The notes beneath the pieces are model-generated. The model had not been told where the DNA came from. It made no database searches and saw only the letters and a list, made by a program, of their open reading frames with translations. This document shows, piece by piece, positions 21,399-31,817 of a stretch of 64,000 bases of DNA. Every line of letters begins with the position of its first letter. The first letter of the stretch is position 1. Origin of the DNA: Tenebrio molitor (lineage: Eukaryota > Arthropoda > Insecta > Coleoptera > Tenebrionidae); NCBI RefSeq assembly GCF_963966145.1, contig NC_091048.1, positions 12,214,001-12,278,000 on the forward strand, given 5' to 3'. The position numbers and the translations under genes were made by a program.

Positions 21399-23261
21399 CT
21401 AATATGGAATAGTCGGTTTTCTTATAGGAATTTCACTTTTTCTTGCCCTTTCGTCAACATCCGACAATCCAACACATGCTAGGCACTGAAATTGTTTTTT
21501 CGGATAGCCGGCACATTTTTCATGTGCCCACCGCTTGCAGCCCCGACATTTTACCCAATCACCGGATCCAGCGCTTCGTGACCAAAGTTTCTGACCTTGC
21601 AAACACCGTGCATCATCATCATCAGATTCAGAATCAAACTCTTCTTCTGATTCATTCATTGAATTTTCTGACGAAGAATCTCTTTTTGTGTTGGTACATT
21701 TCTTGCCCTTTCTTTTAGAAAAAAATTGTCTCTTTACCTCAGGTACTTTTGCCGATGTACTTGGTTTATTGATAGATTCCTCCAAAGTTTCTTTATTAGG
21801 GGTGCTGGTCAAAATTTTAGCTTTGCCTTTTTATCGTCCACGAGACTGGTTAGCTTCGTTGGTTTCATATCGGGGAAGAGGACAAATATTTTGTAACAGC
21901 AATAAGTCATCTGAAGTGTTTGCAGACATTTCAGATTGTTCCAGTTCCTGGGATTCTTCAATAAAGTCATGGTCTTGAGATCTAAAGGATAAATGCCTGT
22001 TTTCCTAAAACCGTTCATGGCAGTTTCCAATGTAGCAGCTTTTGCAAATGCTTTCCCAATGAGTGAAGATATTTGGTAGTGTGTTATCGGTCTAACAGGG
22101 TTTCTGTGATTAGCCAACCACGTTCTTACTTCTTCATTGTAATAATTTTTTAATGGACGCATAAATGAGACATCCAATGGCTGAAGTTTATGCGAGCAGT
22201 GTGGTGGTAGACACACGATGGTTACAAAAGAATCACGAGCCAAAAGAACTACCTCTTTCTGCAGAACTAAGAGCGCCTATTTGTTTTTTACCTTTCTTGG
22301 CAACAATTTTTACCTGTTTTCCTTGGACTATTGTGACACCCTATATAAGTGATGAAAGTGCCTGATTTTCCAACGAGCAATACATGATATCTCACGAGCG
22401 CCAGCGAGTGAGGATAGTATTGCGAGTTGAAAAATCGCACTTTGATCACGAATTGTGTATACTATTTTTTCCAACGTCGCTTATGAAAATGAGTCTCAAT
22501 TTTAAATTTCTTTATAATTATTTTACTCCCCTATTTTTTGAATCTTCCCGATCTGGAGTTTCAATTAATGCAAATAACAGTGTTTTAAATTTTTTATATT
22601 AATAAGTAGGTAGTAGATTGTTAATGTAATAGATTGTTAAATAAATTTTCCTCACTAGTGAGTTTACTTTCTCCATTTTCCTCACTAAATTGAGTGATGA
22701 AAGTATCATTTTCATAAGCGATGTTGGAAAAATAATTTTTTTCAAATGCAGTTTTCAAAATATGGAAAAATTCTGAGACGCCTTTACGATTAAAACCTTT
22801 TACTCTACCAATTGAAGTAGCTTCCGGTGTTCTCAATGAGATGTCTGGGTTACGACGCAAAAAATTGTTAAACCATTTTCTGGTTTTGCTGTTTTGCTTT
22901 TCTTATTAAATGGTGCGGAAACTCCCTTAGACTCTGCTAGTTGATAAGCAATTCTCAAAACATCACTTTTTGTTAAACCAAAGAATCTCCGTTCCATCTC
23001 CAAGCAATAAGAAGTTAGTTCTTTTTCTAATTGTAGAGAAAATACAGGTTTTCTGCCCAACTTTACTCCCAGAAAATCATTGAAGTCTAAATTAGGGTTA
23101 CTTTTTTTCAGTTTTATAAACCTATGCAAGGTTCCTCTAGGGACACCAAACGTAGTTTGCGCCTTAAGATAACCAATTTCACCAGACATACAAGCTTCTA
23201 TGGCAGCCTTCAGTTGATCATTGGTCCAGGATCTTCGTCGTTTTGTTGTTTCCTGTGCCAT
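21399..23261 (-). pseudogene. Pogo-like transposase with psq HTH and C-terminal PHD-like finger
   Basis: N terminus at 23261: KRRRSWTNDQLKAAIEACMS and YLKAQTTFGVPRGTLHRFIK form a pipsqueak-type HTH. ERRFFGLTKSDVLRIAYQLA starts the CENP-B-type second HTH, and SLRTPEATSIGRVKGFNRKG follows. A Crypton-type MITE (22333–22732) interrupts here. After it, degraded text around 22330–22250 gives the VQGKQ..KI.AKKGKKQ region before a deletion that removes the middle catalytic Asp. The frame at 22243–21809 has CLPPHCSHKLQPLDVSFMRP, and 21812–21399 is an acidic serine-rich linker with a finger WVKCRGCKRWAHEKC..QCLAC. The transposase cannot be active. The ATG is 16 bp from the MITE at 23277. Confidence 0.85.
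22333..22732. mobile_element. Non-autonomous Crypton-like element (hairpin plus 28-bp inverted ends)
   Basis: The left part is a hairpin of about 135 bp centred on tcacgagcgccagcgagtga. It is followed at 22465 by TTTTTTCCAACGTCGCTTAT and then gaaaatga. The right end at 22706–22732 is the inverse with one mismatch. The last 80 bp (cactagtgag, ttaaattgagtgatg-type words, tcattttca) match the right end of the Crypton at 31485–33216. It sits inside the pogo-like transposase gene. Confidence 0.75.
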
Positions 23262-23276
23262 ACTGGAAGAATAATA

Positions 23277-23666
23277 CAGTGTGGAATAAAATGATTTACA
23301 TCTAGTTACCTTTGGAATTTTTGCACATGTAAATTTTCCTGTACCGCTCTACTTTTTTTTTTGAAGTGCCGAACTATTAGTTCTGTCAATAAATGTCATC
23401 AATCGAATTGACAATTGTTACAATTTACTAAAATGAATTAACAAACATTGGTGGCCACTTTCAACACTAGCTGTGACTTGCTTTTGTTAGCTCCTTTTTA
23501 ATTTCAATCTCTACTTTGCATTCATATCATCCCTTCGCAATAAATCACATTTGGAATTTTGGAATATTTTGAGGTTAGGCTTTCTTTTTTTTTGTAGAGC
23601 GGCATTTCGTATTTTTGCAAGGGTAATGCAAAGGTAACTAGATGTAAATCATTTTATTCCACACTG
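23277..23666. mobile_element. MITE, 390 bp, TA target site
   Basis: Left cagtgtggaataaaatgatt and right aatcattttattccacactg are inverted copies extending at least 37 bp (through ctagttaccttt). TA flanks both ends. It lies immediately upstream of the pogo-like transposase start codon. Confidence 0.85.
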
Positions 23667-24157
23667 TATAAGAAGAATCGAACCATAAACTTGTGTTCCT
23701 AAAATGGAATATTCCATAATGGAAACGTATGCGTATTCCATATTAGGAAAAATGCAACAAATGAAAAGAAACAGCATAACCTAATTTCTTAAATAACAAA
23801 CTGGATTTCCAAACCCATGAAACACATAAATAACGAATGCAGAAGAAGCTTATACAAAAATAAATGGTTTTAGACTTACCTTACAACAGATATAATCTAA
23901 TATAACGACTAAAAAGATACTTCTCTTACATGCAAAATCTGTCTGGTGTGATATCATGTAAAACAATTTCCCACTCTCACTCCAGATGGCTCTGTATGTT
24001 ATATTTGCTGATTATAAAGTGATTCGTGTCGTAAATGTTGGATGACAACCCAAATTACACTTAATAGGCACTATTCCATTTTAGGAGCATATTCCATATT
24101 TGGTACAGTTCCCCTACACTCTATCATTGGCCTTCCATCATCAATGCCACCACATAC

Positions 24158-24951
24158 CAGTGGCGGCTCGTGAACTCTGGGTGAGGTGAGGCCAAGCGTG
24201 AGGCGCATATTTTGGAACATTTAACAACGACATAACTAAATCAAATTGGGGATTCATGTTTGATGGTTGATCTACCTATGTTACCTTACCAAAAATCAAA
24301 AATGTGCACTTAACCAAATCAAAATAACCACGGAAAATGACACAAAGGTGACCAGCACAGAACAAATTATTATTCAAACTGTTATTGAATTATATTAGTT
24401 GGCGCGAAAGCGCCGCGACGCGACGGTCCGCTGGAGTAATAAACTGGCGTGATCTTTACGTCATTTTTTACAAAATTGTAGTACGAGAGTCCACGATGCT
24501 CACCGAGAGGCCCGGAAAATTTCATACCACCTAGCAGATAAACCATTCAATGGCAGTCTCTTTTCTCTGGAATTAGACCCTAATACGCATGCGCAAAGTG
24601 ACGTAAGTGATGGTGACGTAAGATCGGCCTCGATTCCTAGTAGTTGACGCGGCCACTAGTGGATGCGGCGCGACGATAAATATTTGAATATTTCCCGTTG
24701 CACTGGGAGCCCTGGATTTAAAATTTATCGCTCTCCAGTGGAACACAGAAAACAAAATAAATGCTTTGCATACTACTCCTGATATTCTTGCTAGGATTTA
24801 CTATTTTGAAAATATATTAAATTATAAAATAATTATAATATAAAAACAAATCTACAAAATACTAATTCTCAAAAATAAATTTTTATTTAAATTCATGCTT
24901 GAATTAGGATGAGGCCCGGCCTCAGTTGCCTCACCTGACAAGCTGCCATTG
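24158..24951. mobile_element. hAT-type MITE, 794 bp, with 8-bp target duplication
   Basis: The 8-bp direct repeat CCACATAC lies at 24150–24157 and 24952–24959. The ends are CAGTGGCGGCTCGTGA and its inverse TGACAAGCTGCCATTG (13 of 16 match). An 8-bp duplication with CA..TG ends is typical of hAT elements. It interrupts the Cys/His finger of the SWIM/YqaJ gene after WCVCG. No transposase frame. Confidence 0.85.
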
Positions 24952-26390
24952 CCACATACACACCAGCTTTCAACATTTACTTTGTCCTTGGTAAAATAAC
25001 TACCTAATAGTTCTGGCATGATAACTTTGTTGTGAAATTCCACAGCCTTTTGTGATTCGACCGTCCAGAAATCTTCATCAAAGAACACCCTCATGAAAAA
25101 ATTCAAGGGGTGACCATACTACAAAATCACAAAATTTTACATCTGTCAGAGCCATTTGCATGTGCATTTGATAATAATATGAATGACTTTTGTCCACAAA
25201 GAGATTATCATTACATATTATCAGGCACGAGGTTTTTAAAGTTGCGAATTCTTCCAACGACATTTTTTAATAAAAAGGGCACTTCACTTCAATGCATCCT
25301 CTTCCGCAACACTCACAAAAAACCATTCCATCAGAAGAACCTCCAAATTGTGGATAACGAGGATTTAGCCATAATCCCACTTTTTCCACACGTAGTCCTT
25401 CATGGAAAGGAATACTATATTCCTTGTATGCAGAGAGAGCATTGTCTTCATGGTTTATTCCCCACATGGTCGCTTTCGTTTGTGTTGCAATTTGCAAAAG
25501 TTCATCATATTGAAGAACTTCGTATTCTTTTTTGTACAGCTCTTTATACAAATTCTGTACAGGGTCCTTAACTGTTTCGAAGGTTGAAGCAAAAGGCTCC
25601 ACAACTCTCAACAACACAGATGAACTGCCTCCTTCTTGAATGTCTCGCAACATATCCACCATTTCCTCATGTCCAATTTGAGGAATTGTTTGATGTGCTA
25701 GTTTGTGGCAAGCAATTATTCTTCCAAAATCCATCCTTTTAAGAGATTGGTACTCTACCTTTGACACTTTGGGAATTTTCCATAAAGCACGAACGTCAGT
25801 GCAAGATGTCGTTGTCTTCTCTGTATTTATATATTCTAGTGCAAAGAGCACAGCCCCCACGTGGCTGCATACTTTCCCTGCACCTGCCATACATGTGCAA
25901 TGCCCTGTTTCAACACTACCATCATCTCGGCATAGAATCCACACTAGAAGTGGGCGTTAATTCATTCTTTGTGAATGTTTGACCTAAAGTATAAAACAAA
26001 AATAATAAATGAGCGAAATAACATGAAATAAGAACAAAAAACTTACACGTCCTACGACTACAATGTAGTCATTCATTTTTATTGCACCACAATTATGCAC
26101 AAATCCAGCTTCAAAACTTTTAAAAGCGTTTAAACTTTTGTATGCTTTCATTTGACAGCTGGTATAAAAACTTGTAGTCAGTACCAAGTAACTAACAATG
26201 TCCATGTTTGTTACAGGTGGAAAAGCCTCTGGTTTGTATGTTAGTTCTGAATCTTTCACAGAAAATCGATCGATACGATTTATTTTTGAAATTTTCTGTT
26301 GGTATCGTTCAGCAACATCAGGGTGTTCAACCATAACTGACTTAAAATAGTCACTCATTTTGTGGTTGAGAGAAAATACCAAAATCCCAC

Positions 26391-26780
26391 GAAATCTATC
26401 TGTAATAATACTGGGACTTATTTACTAAAGCCAAATAAACCTTGCTACTTACAGTAATAAATATTCAGAAAATGCACAATTTCAAGAAAAATTGTACCGA
26501 TCACGTGCTTCTGTCGAATGTCGGAAAAGACCCAAGAAATAACAGAATCCACACAAAATCTATCTGTAATAATACTGGTACTTATTTACTAAAGCTAAAT
26601 AAACCATGCTACTTACATTCAATGCTCAGAAAAAAGCACGTGCTTCTGTCGAATGTCGGAAAAGATCCAAGAAATAACAGAATCCACACAAAATCTATCT
26701 GTAATAATACTGGTACTTATTTACTAAAGCTAAATAAACCATGCTACTTACATTAAATGCTCAGAAAAAAGCACAATTTT
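26391..26780. repeat. Tandem repeat, 134-bp unit, about 2.7 copies
   Basis: The block starting cacgtgcttctgtcgaatgt begins at 26503 and 26637, and a partial unit precedes at 26391 (aaatctatctgtaataatac). Units are nearly identical, so the duplication is recent. It fills the gap between the SWIM/YqaJ gene start and the second pogo-like transposase. The frame at 26442–26756 is an artefact of the repetition. Confidence 0.9.
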
Positions 26781-27728
26781 TAAAAAATTCGCTCCACACC
26801 GTTCGGTTCAATGTAAACAAATGAAACACAGGACAATGTTTGCCTCCCAGCGGCCATTTTGAACGTGCGGAGCATATAGTCTTGGACTGCCCTATTGGCG
26901 TCCTATTAGTTGACCTTATTTGATCTTCCATTTCTTGGATAGACCTTTCTTCAAAGTCATTATTCATGTCTTCTGTATTCGCACCCAACTCCTCTATTGG
27001 TGATCTATTCTTTGCTTCTAAATCGTAGTCTTCTTTCACTTTTTTCCACAAGCGATTGAGACACGCATCGCCATTCTCGAAGTTATTATTTTCAAACTCT
27101 CTTATCTTATCTGCACCAATTCGAGTCTGTAAAATTTTTAAATGAATACGTAACATCTCCTTTGAAACAGTTTCCTCTGACGTTTGATTGTCAATTTTAT
27201 TCTTGCAATGTTTGTTGTAATTAACAGCATATTTGTCAAATGGATAGATTCCACAACATCGGAATCCATTGGAGAATGATTCAGGCTTTAGCTGTTGTAA
27301 TACACTATCCATGAGAGGTGCAAATTGTTCACGTTTTAATTTTACTCCTAAATTTTTACTTTAAACAAACGTACCGCCTGTTTCCAATACACTTTGAGGG
27401 GTCTAAACACGGCTACGTCCATTGACTGTATAATATGTGTCGCATTGGGATGAAGTGCTACCAAGTGGATACCATTTTCGCTACAGAATTCACTCAACGA
27501 ATAAGTTAAATGGCTTGAATGACCATCGACGAATAGTACTACAGGTAACGTAATCTTTTGGTTTATCAACCATGGATGGAATATGTTGGCAATATACTCA
27601 AAGAAAGTTGCACTAGTCATCCATCCAGATTCTGTTCTTCCAAAAGCCCAACGATTGGGCAGTTCATTGATAATGACTGATGGTACTCGCTCATATTTAA
27701 ATTCCACCATAGGAGGCATTTGATCCTA
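26761..27728 (-). pseudogene. Pogo-like transposase 2, C-terminal half
   Basis: The frame at 27719–27348 reads MPPMVEFKYERVPS, RWAFGRTESGWMTS, LPVVLFVDGHSSHLTYSL (second catalytic Asp in VDGHSSH) and HPNATHIIQSMDVAVFRPLK, the DDE_1 signature. A one-base shift near 27340 leads into 27312–26761 (NGFRCCGIYPFDKYAVNY, then an acidic C terminus). The N-terminal half lies at 33576–34257 on the same strand. The two halves share register, so one copy was split by the roughly 5.8-kb insertion between them. Confidence 0.85.
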
Positions 27729-27732
27729 TAGT

Positions 27733-27883
27733 AGAGATCACGAGTAAGTTCCCCTACGTCATCAGCGAGAATGCATCTAGCGCGTGGCCAAAGCACGCTC
27801 CGCAATTTCTGAAGCTGGGCCAGTGCTTTGGCTACGCGCTAAATGCATTCTCGGTGACGTAGGGGAACTGACTCGTGATCTCT
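27733..27883. mobile_element. Short MITE with about 62-bp inverted ends
   Basis: Left agagatcacgagtaagttcc and right ggaactgactcgtgatctct, with paired interior cctacgtca..cgagaatgcat and atgcattctcggtgacgtagg, and a 26-bp unpaired centre. It forms the left edge of the insertion that splits the pogo-like transposase. Confidence 0.85.
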
Positions 27884-28440
27884 GCTGTGACGTTCACTTC
27901 CGGTAGTGACGCCGTCACATGGGATTTGACGCCGTTTCGGTTCGGTCGCGGTATTGCCTCGAGCGCCAGTCCCTTTTTCGGCTGTGGTGGTATGTTCGGG
28001 GGTCTGCGGTCAGGGCGCGGGAAGGGGGGGGAACCAAAACAAATACAGTCGCTAAGACCTTTATTTACAAATGTGACTTGGAGAACCAGGTGCGGCGAAA
28101 TCCTCTGGGGATGGTGTCCGTGACCTGGAACGCCTGGGGGATGTGGACGGGCTGGTCGCGTCTGTCTCCGGTGGAGCGTTCTTGGTGTAGAGGTTTGTAC
28201 TTACTTGTTCTGGGCGAACCGGCTTCACTGCTCACTGTGCCTGAAAGAGAGAACGGGAGAGAGCGGGTAAGCGAGCTTCGGACGGACTGGAGTCGGGTCG
28301 GGGAAAGGGGCGGAAGGCCTGGCCTGTTTGCCGGGTGCAAACGGCCGAGGTGCGGGGAACGGAGGGCTGGTTGCTGGTTCGGATTTCGGATTGAGAAGCG
28401 GGTTCAGGATCGGAGCTGGTGTCGGAAGCGGAAGCGCCAG
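27884..28440. other. GC-rich block, part A of an interrupted insert (possible solo-LTR piece)
   Basis: GC content jumps well above the surroundings. On the minus strand there is an AATAAA signal (tgtaaataaaggtc near 28060) and the block ends ..cgtcaca near 27885. The matching GC-rich block at 33310–33575 begins tgtaacgaagttac on the minus strand. TG...CA ends with an internal poly(A) signal would suit an LTR split by nested insertions, but no gag or pol is present. Protein frames here have no domain. Confidence 0.35.
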
Positions 28441-28587
28441 GTGTTAAAAATTTGTACTAGATTTCAGCGTAAAATTGTACTAAACTGGGTCTAATTGTAC
28501 TGACGCGGGAAATTTGAAACAAAAATGTAAAAAAAAATAAACATTTTTATTCCAATAAAACAAAGAACATCTTATAAAGTTAATATA

Positions 28588-29481
28588 CAGAGTGATCAAC
28601 ATTACATTTTCAGTTGTCAATTTTGACGGGCAAATTCAAACTTCAAAATTAAGTGTCATTTTTGTATCAATTTATTAATTAAAATGGTTTTTACACTAGA
28701 GCAAGACATTTTTATTGGTATGGCGTACTTTCGGAATGGCAATTTTGATGCTGCTAACGGTTGGCAGTATTCCACGGAGCACGGATGATGCATTTCACCA
28801 ATTTCAAGAAATGTTCCCCGAGCCAGTTGCTATCTTAGTTGCGTTTAGGCAGCATTGCACGAGATCCGTGCAACGTTACCTACAAACCGGTGATGTGAAA
28901 AAGGCAAAACCTACTGGTAGAACATCTACACTTACAGAAGATGTAGTCGAGAATGTTCGAGGTAGAATGGAAAGTGCGAAAGCTTTCACCCCAAACAGGT
29001 GTGATTCTTATCTAAAACACATGCATCCAAAGTTCTTTATTGGGCACGTTTAATGCAGGGTCTAATAATTCTTACCATTAAAAATCCCGTCATTTCTTTT
29101 CCTTACTTTACAGGCTTGTCATATGGACGTTGCCTAACCATTTTAAAGAAGAAATTGAAGTTCCACCCTTACAAATTTTCCCGGATCCAATCCCTACATC
29201 ATGTTTCTGTTTCTCAGGAGGGGCATGCGGGCACGGCCTGTCGCTTTTATGAATACCGAAACAAGGCCATTTAATTAAGTACGGCTAATTCCTTATTATA
29301 CTGTTTTTGGTCGTTTTGTACGTATCGTGTTTTAAAACTACCAACTCGTAACATAACCTAAATTTTTTGACATTCACAACTTGCAGCGGGTGCCAACACT
29401 GACGTACAAAAAATTTTCATACTTTGGGAATATTTTGCTGTCATTTGCTGCCAACAGCTTCAGTCCTTGTTGATCACGCTG
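28588..29481 (+). mobile_element. Tc1/mariner-type element, 894 bp, internally deleted
   Basis: Flanked by TA (28586–28587 and 29482–29483). Ends cagagtgatcaacattac and tgttgatcacgctg are inverted. The interior carries an N-terminal transposase remnant only. Confidence 0.8.
28684..29052 (+). pseudogene. Tc1/mariner-type transposase N terminus (DUF4817-like), frameshifted
   Basis: From 28684 the plus strand reads MVFTLEQDIFIGMAYFRNGN, the start typical of the same insect transposase family as at 16275. Another frame (28840–28970) gives AFRQHCTRSVQRYLQTGDVK and TSTLTEDVVENVRGRME. The catalytic half is deleted. Confidence 0.7.
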
Positions 29482-29710
29482 TAACAATAAAACATACAAA
29501 AAAAAAAAAATTTCTAACATAAATATAATACTTTAAAGGTGAACTGTTGATGGTCTTTAATTCTTTAATAAATCAGTCTTTTTCTTTTTGTCTCCATTAT
29601 TACAGAAAGATATTAACAATTACCAAATTTCTGACCCTTGGAGTTGAATGATATGTATTCTTTAAATTGTTTCCATTTTTAACCTATTTCTTTTGTCCGT
29701 TGGTAGGAAC

Positions 29711-31322
29711 CACGGTAGAGAATAATATAAGGTAAAACGACGAAGCGCCAAGCAGTGACTCTCGAGTGGTAGACGATCGTGTTAGAAAGAGACGGAGAAG
29801 GTAGTGCTGCAGCGGCTCACTAATTTCGGCGTGTAAATTAATATAAAAACCAAGACAAGGATTAAAGAGTTCTTGAATAGGTTTGCTGGTAGTACGATAA
29901 CGGTAAACGACTTTATAAACCAATAAGGTGACTTAAAATAGTGATGTATCTAGGCAATAAACCTTTTAACGTTTAACGTAAATACGGCAAACGAATTTCA
30001 AAAAGACTGTATTAACTAATGGTACCTCGCATATTAATTATTTACTGTTATTGAATCTCTTATTTTAGTTTTCTTTTGCATCAGTTTCTGGGAGTAAAGG
30101 TTAGGGAATAAAATGAAATCAAAATGAGATAAAAATATTAAATATTTATTGCGCTTGAAGTCTTGACTTTCTTTTTTTTATGACAATTTTTTTGTATTTT
30201 TGAAATCAGTTTTGTAATATTATTTTTTGCATAATTATCGCAATGAAAATAGCACTTTTCTAAACAAAAAATCGTAATGAAAGTTGCACTTTTTTAAACG
30301 AAAAATCGTAATAAAAGTTGCATAATTTTTTTCCATCTCCTTGGAGATGATTGACAAAGCATACCCACTTTTTTTTTAATTTTTCATAAATCCTTTTAGG
30401 CCAAATTTCTCAACTTACAACGATTTGCAAAAAAATAGTGTGTATAACACGTTGACGTTATGAAAGTCTCTTTTTTTTCACTCATTTGGTTGATTAAACT
30501 GCAAATTCAGTAAAGAAGTATGGCTTTCATAACTAGTACAAATAACTATTTATTCTCATCACTAAAAAAATAATAAATTAATTTTGACATAAACATTAAA
30601 CTTATTGCTTAGTACGTAATGAAATCCACAACTTAATAAACATTGACTTAATTGAATAGTAGATAAAATTGTAACGCGCAAATCTGTGGTACTTTTTGTT
30701 AGAAACTGATTTTTAGTAATTTGTCCATCTACGACCATTTTTTCCCATTTGTCTAAGTAATTCAAATTTGAATTCAATATCTGGAAATATTCTCATTTAT
30801 TCGACGAAATGCTTCATTATACTTAGGAACTTAGGTATACCACAAAATCCTTGCTATTAACTCTGATAGCTTCTGCAGGGTGACGGCGCCGGCGGTTTAA
30901 AGCATCGAATAAATCATTTATCTTTTTGTAAATAATATTGTTACATCTCAATGTTTTAAATAATTATCCTTATCCTTATAATATTTTAATCCATCCGCTA
31001 CTTCATTACTAAATATCTAGACAACCCTTCAGATTTTTTTATGCAAACTTTATTGTAACCTTACCTGTGTAGCTAATTTGACTCGTATTTTATGTAAACT
31101 AGATTGTTTTAAATGCATACCCGTTATTTTACGGCAAATTTGTAAATTGTCAGGGAAAAAATGCAAAAAATAATAGCAGTCCTTCGTATACGTGCATTGG
31201 ACTGAGCACTACCTTTTCCATCCTTTATATTGATCTCTCACTCGCACATGTCTAGCGTTCGAGGGACACAATCTCAGGGCTGGACACGCTTCGTCGTCTT
31301 ACCTATATTATTCTCTACCGTG
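29711..31322. mobile_element. hAT-type non-autonomous element, 1612 bp, 8-bp target duplication
   Basis: The direct repeat GTAGGAAC lies at 29703–29710 and 31323–31330. The inverted ends cacggtagagaataatat and atattattctctaccgtg extend about 37 bp, through a gacgaagcg block, with one gap. No transposase domain inside; the interior is AT-rich with short frames only. Confidence 0.9.
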
Positions 31323-31484
31323 GTAGGAACTAATAACTAAAAAACAGGAAGCGAAGTTGGACTGGACTACCAACTCAAACTCACGCACACTACCAACTGT
31401 CCAACTATGATTCACTATGTCACCAATTGCGTTTTACTAAACTAAATTAACGCGCTAAATTCAAATTTTATTTTTAAAAATAAT

Positions 31485-31627
31485 GAAAAAATAGTATATT
31501 GTTATATAAGTGAGGAAAGGGATGCATTGCTAAACGAGAATGAGAATTGGATCACGAGCGATAGCGAGTTGATCTAATCATTCAAGTTTTGCAATGGACC
31601 TTTCCTCACGTATGTAACATACTATTT
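31485..31627. repeat. Hairpin repeat (AATAGTATAT-type), copy 3, left part of the Crypton
   Basis: Arms aaaaaatagtatattgttat..tgaggaaagg..cattgc and gcaatgg..cctttcctca..atgtaacatactatttttt pair. The centre is ggatcacgagcgatagcgag. Architecture equals the left part of the element at 22333. Confidence 0.85.
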
Positions 31628-31817
31628 TTTCCAACGTCAAGAGTTTTTCGGTTTATCTTGGATAGGTATTATCAATTTATTATTTTATACAAATCAACAT
31701 AGAAGTAAAATTTAAAATTTGAAAATCACGTTTCCATGCTCACAGTAAACAATAAAATTTAATTTATTGAATGTCAAGCCGTGTTTTTTCCAAAACTAAA
31801 GAAGAATTGAAATAGTG

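Larger units (their letters stand above)
20898..24115 (-). mobile_element. Pogo-like transposon, 3.2 kb, inserted in the SWIM/YqaJ gene
   Basis: TA lies at both borders (20896–20897 and 24116–24117). Left end gggtagatgtatcgaatatg and right end (reversed) ggggaactgtaccaaatatg are similar inverted termini. Several gaatattcca/tatggaata words near each end (20911, 21403, 23703–23735, 24071–24098) look like subterminal transposase sites. Removing the element leaves the PHD-like finger of the host frame intact with a single TA. It carries a foldback repeat, a Crypton-type MITE and a second MITE. Confidence 0.85.
20792..26382 (-). pseudogene. SWIM zinc finger + YqaJ nuclease-fold + PHD-like finger gene, interrupted by two transposons
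   Basis: Exon 1 (26382–26047) ends DYIVVVGR at a GTAAGT donor. A 63-bp intron (26046–25984) ends in TTTAG. Exon 2 starts at 25983 in the same phase and carries a SWIM finger (GHCTCMAGAGKVCSHVGAVL) then a YqaJ-type region (ATMWGINHEDNALSAYKEY, FGGSSDGMVFCECCGRG, CIEVKCPFY, HSYYYQMHMQMALTDVKFCD, FVVW, DEDFW). YqaJ domains are related to lambda exonuclease; the SWIM finger binds DNA or protein. The C-terminal Cys/His finger is cut twice: WCVCG lies at 24960, GIDDGRPMIEC at 24157–24118 and DNCDITWHHFECVGLLD at 20897–20792. Reading across both insertions keeps the frame. Independent damage: TAA at 25957–25959, TAA after CPFY near 25245, and a one-base shift near 25090. Such genes are multi-copy in insects; whether host or element gene is open. 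Confidence 0.8.

Noticed and set aside
22681..22710. gagtgatgaaag as a hammerhead-ribozyme core
   Set aside because: The required CUGANGA and GAAA spacing and the three helices are not present.
26442..26756. Plus-strand frame encoding a repeated peptide
   Set aside because: It is the 134-bp tandem array read in one frame; no gene signals.
27919..28494. 191-codon plus-strand frame and 91-codon minus frame in the GC-rich block
   Set aside because: Long frames are expected in GC-rich DNA; no domain recognised and the two frames overlap.
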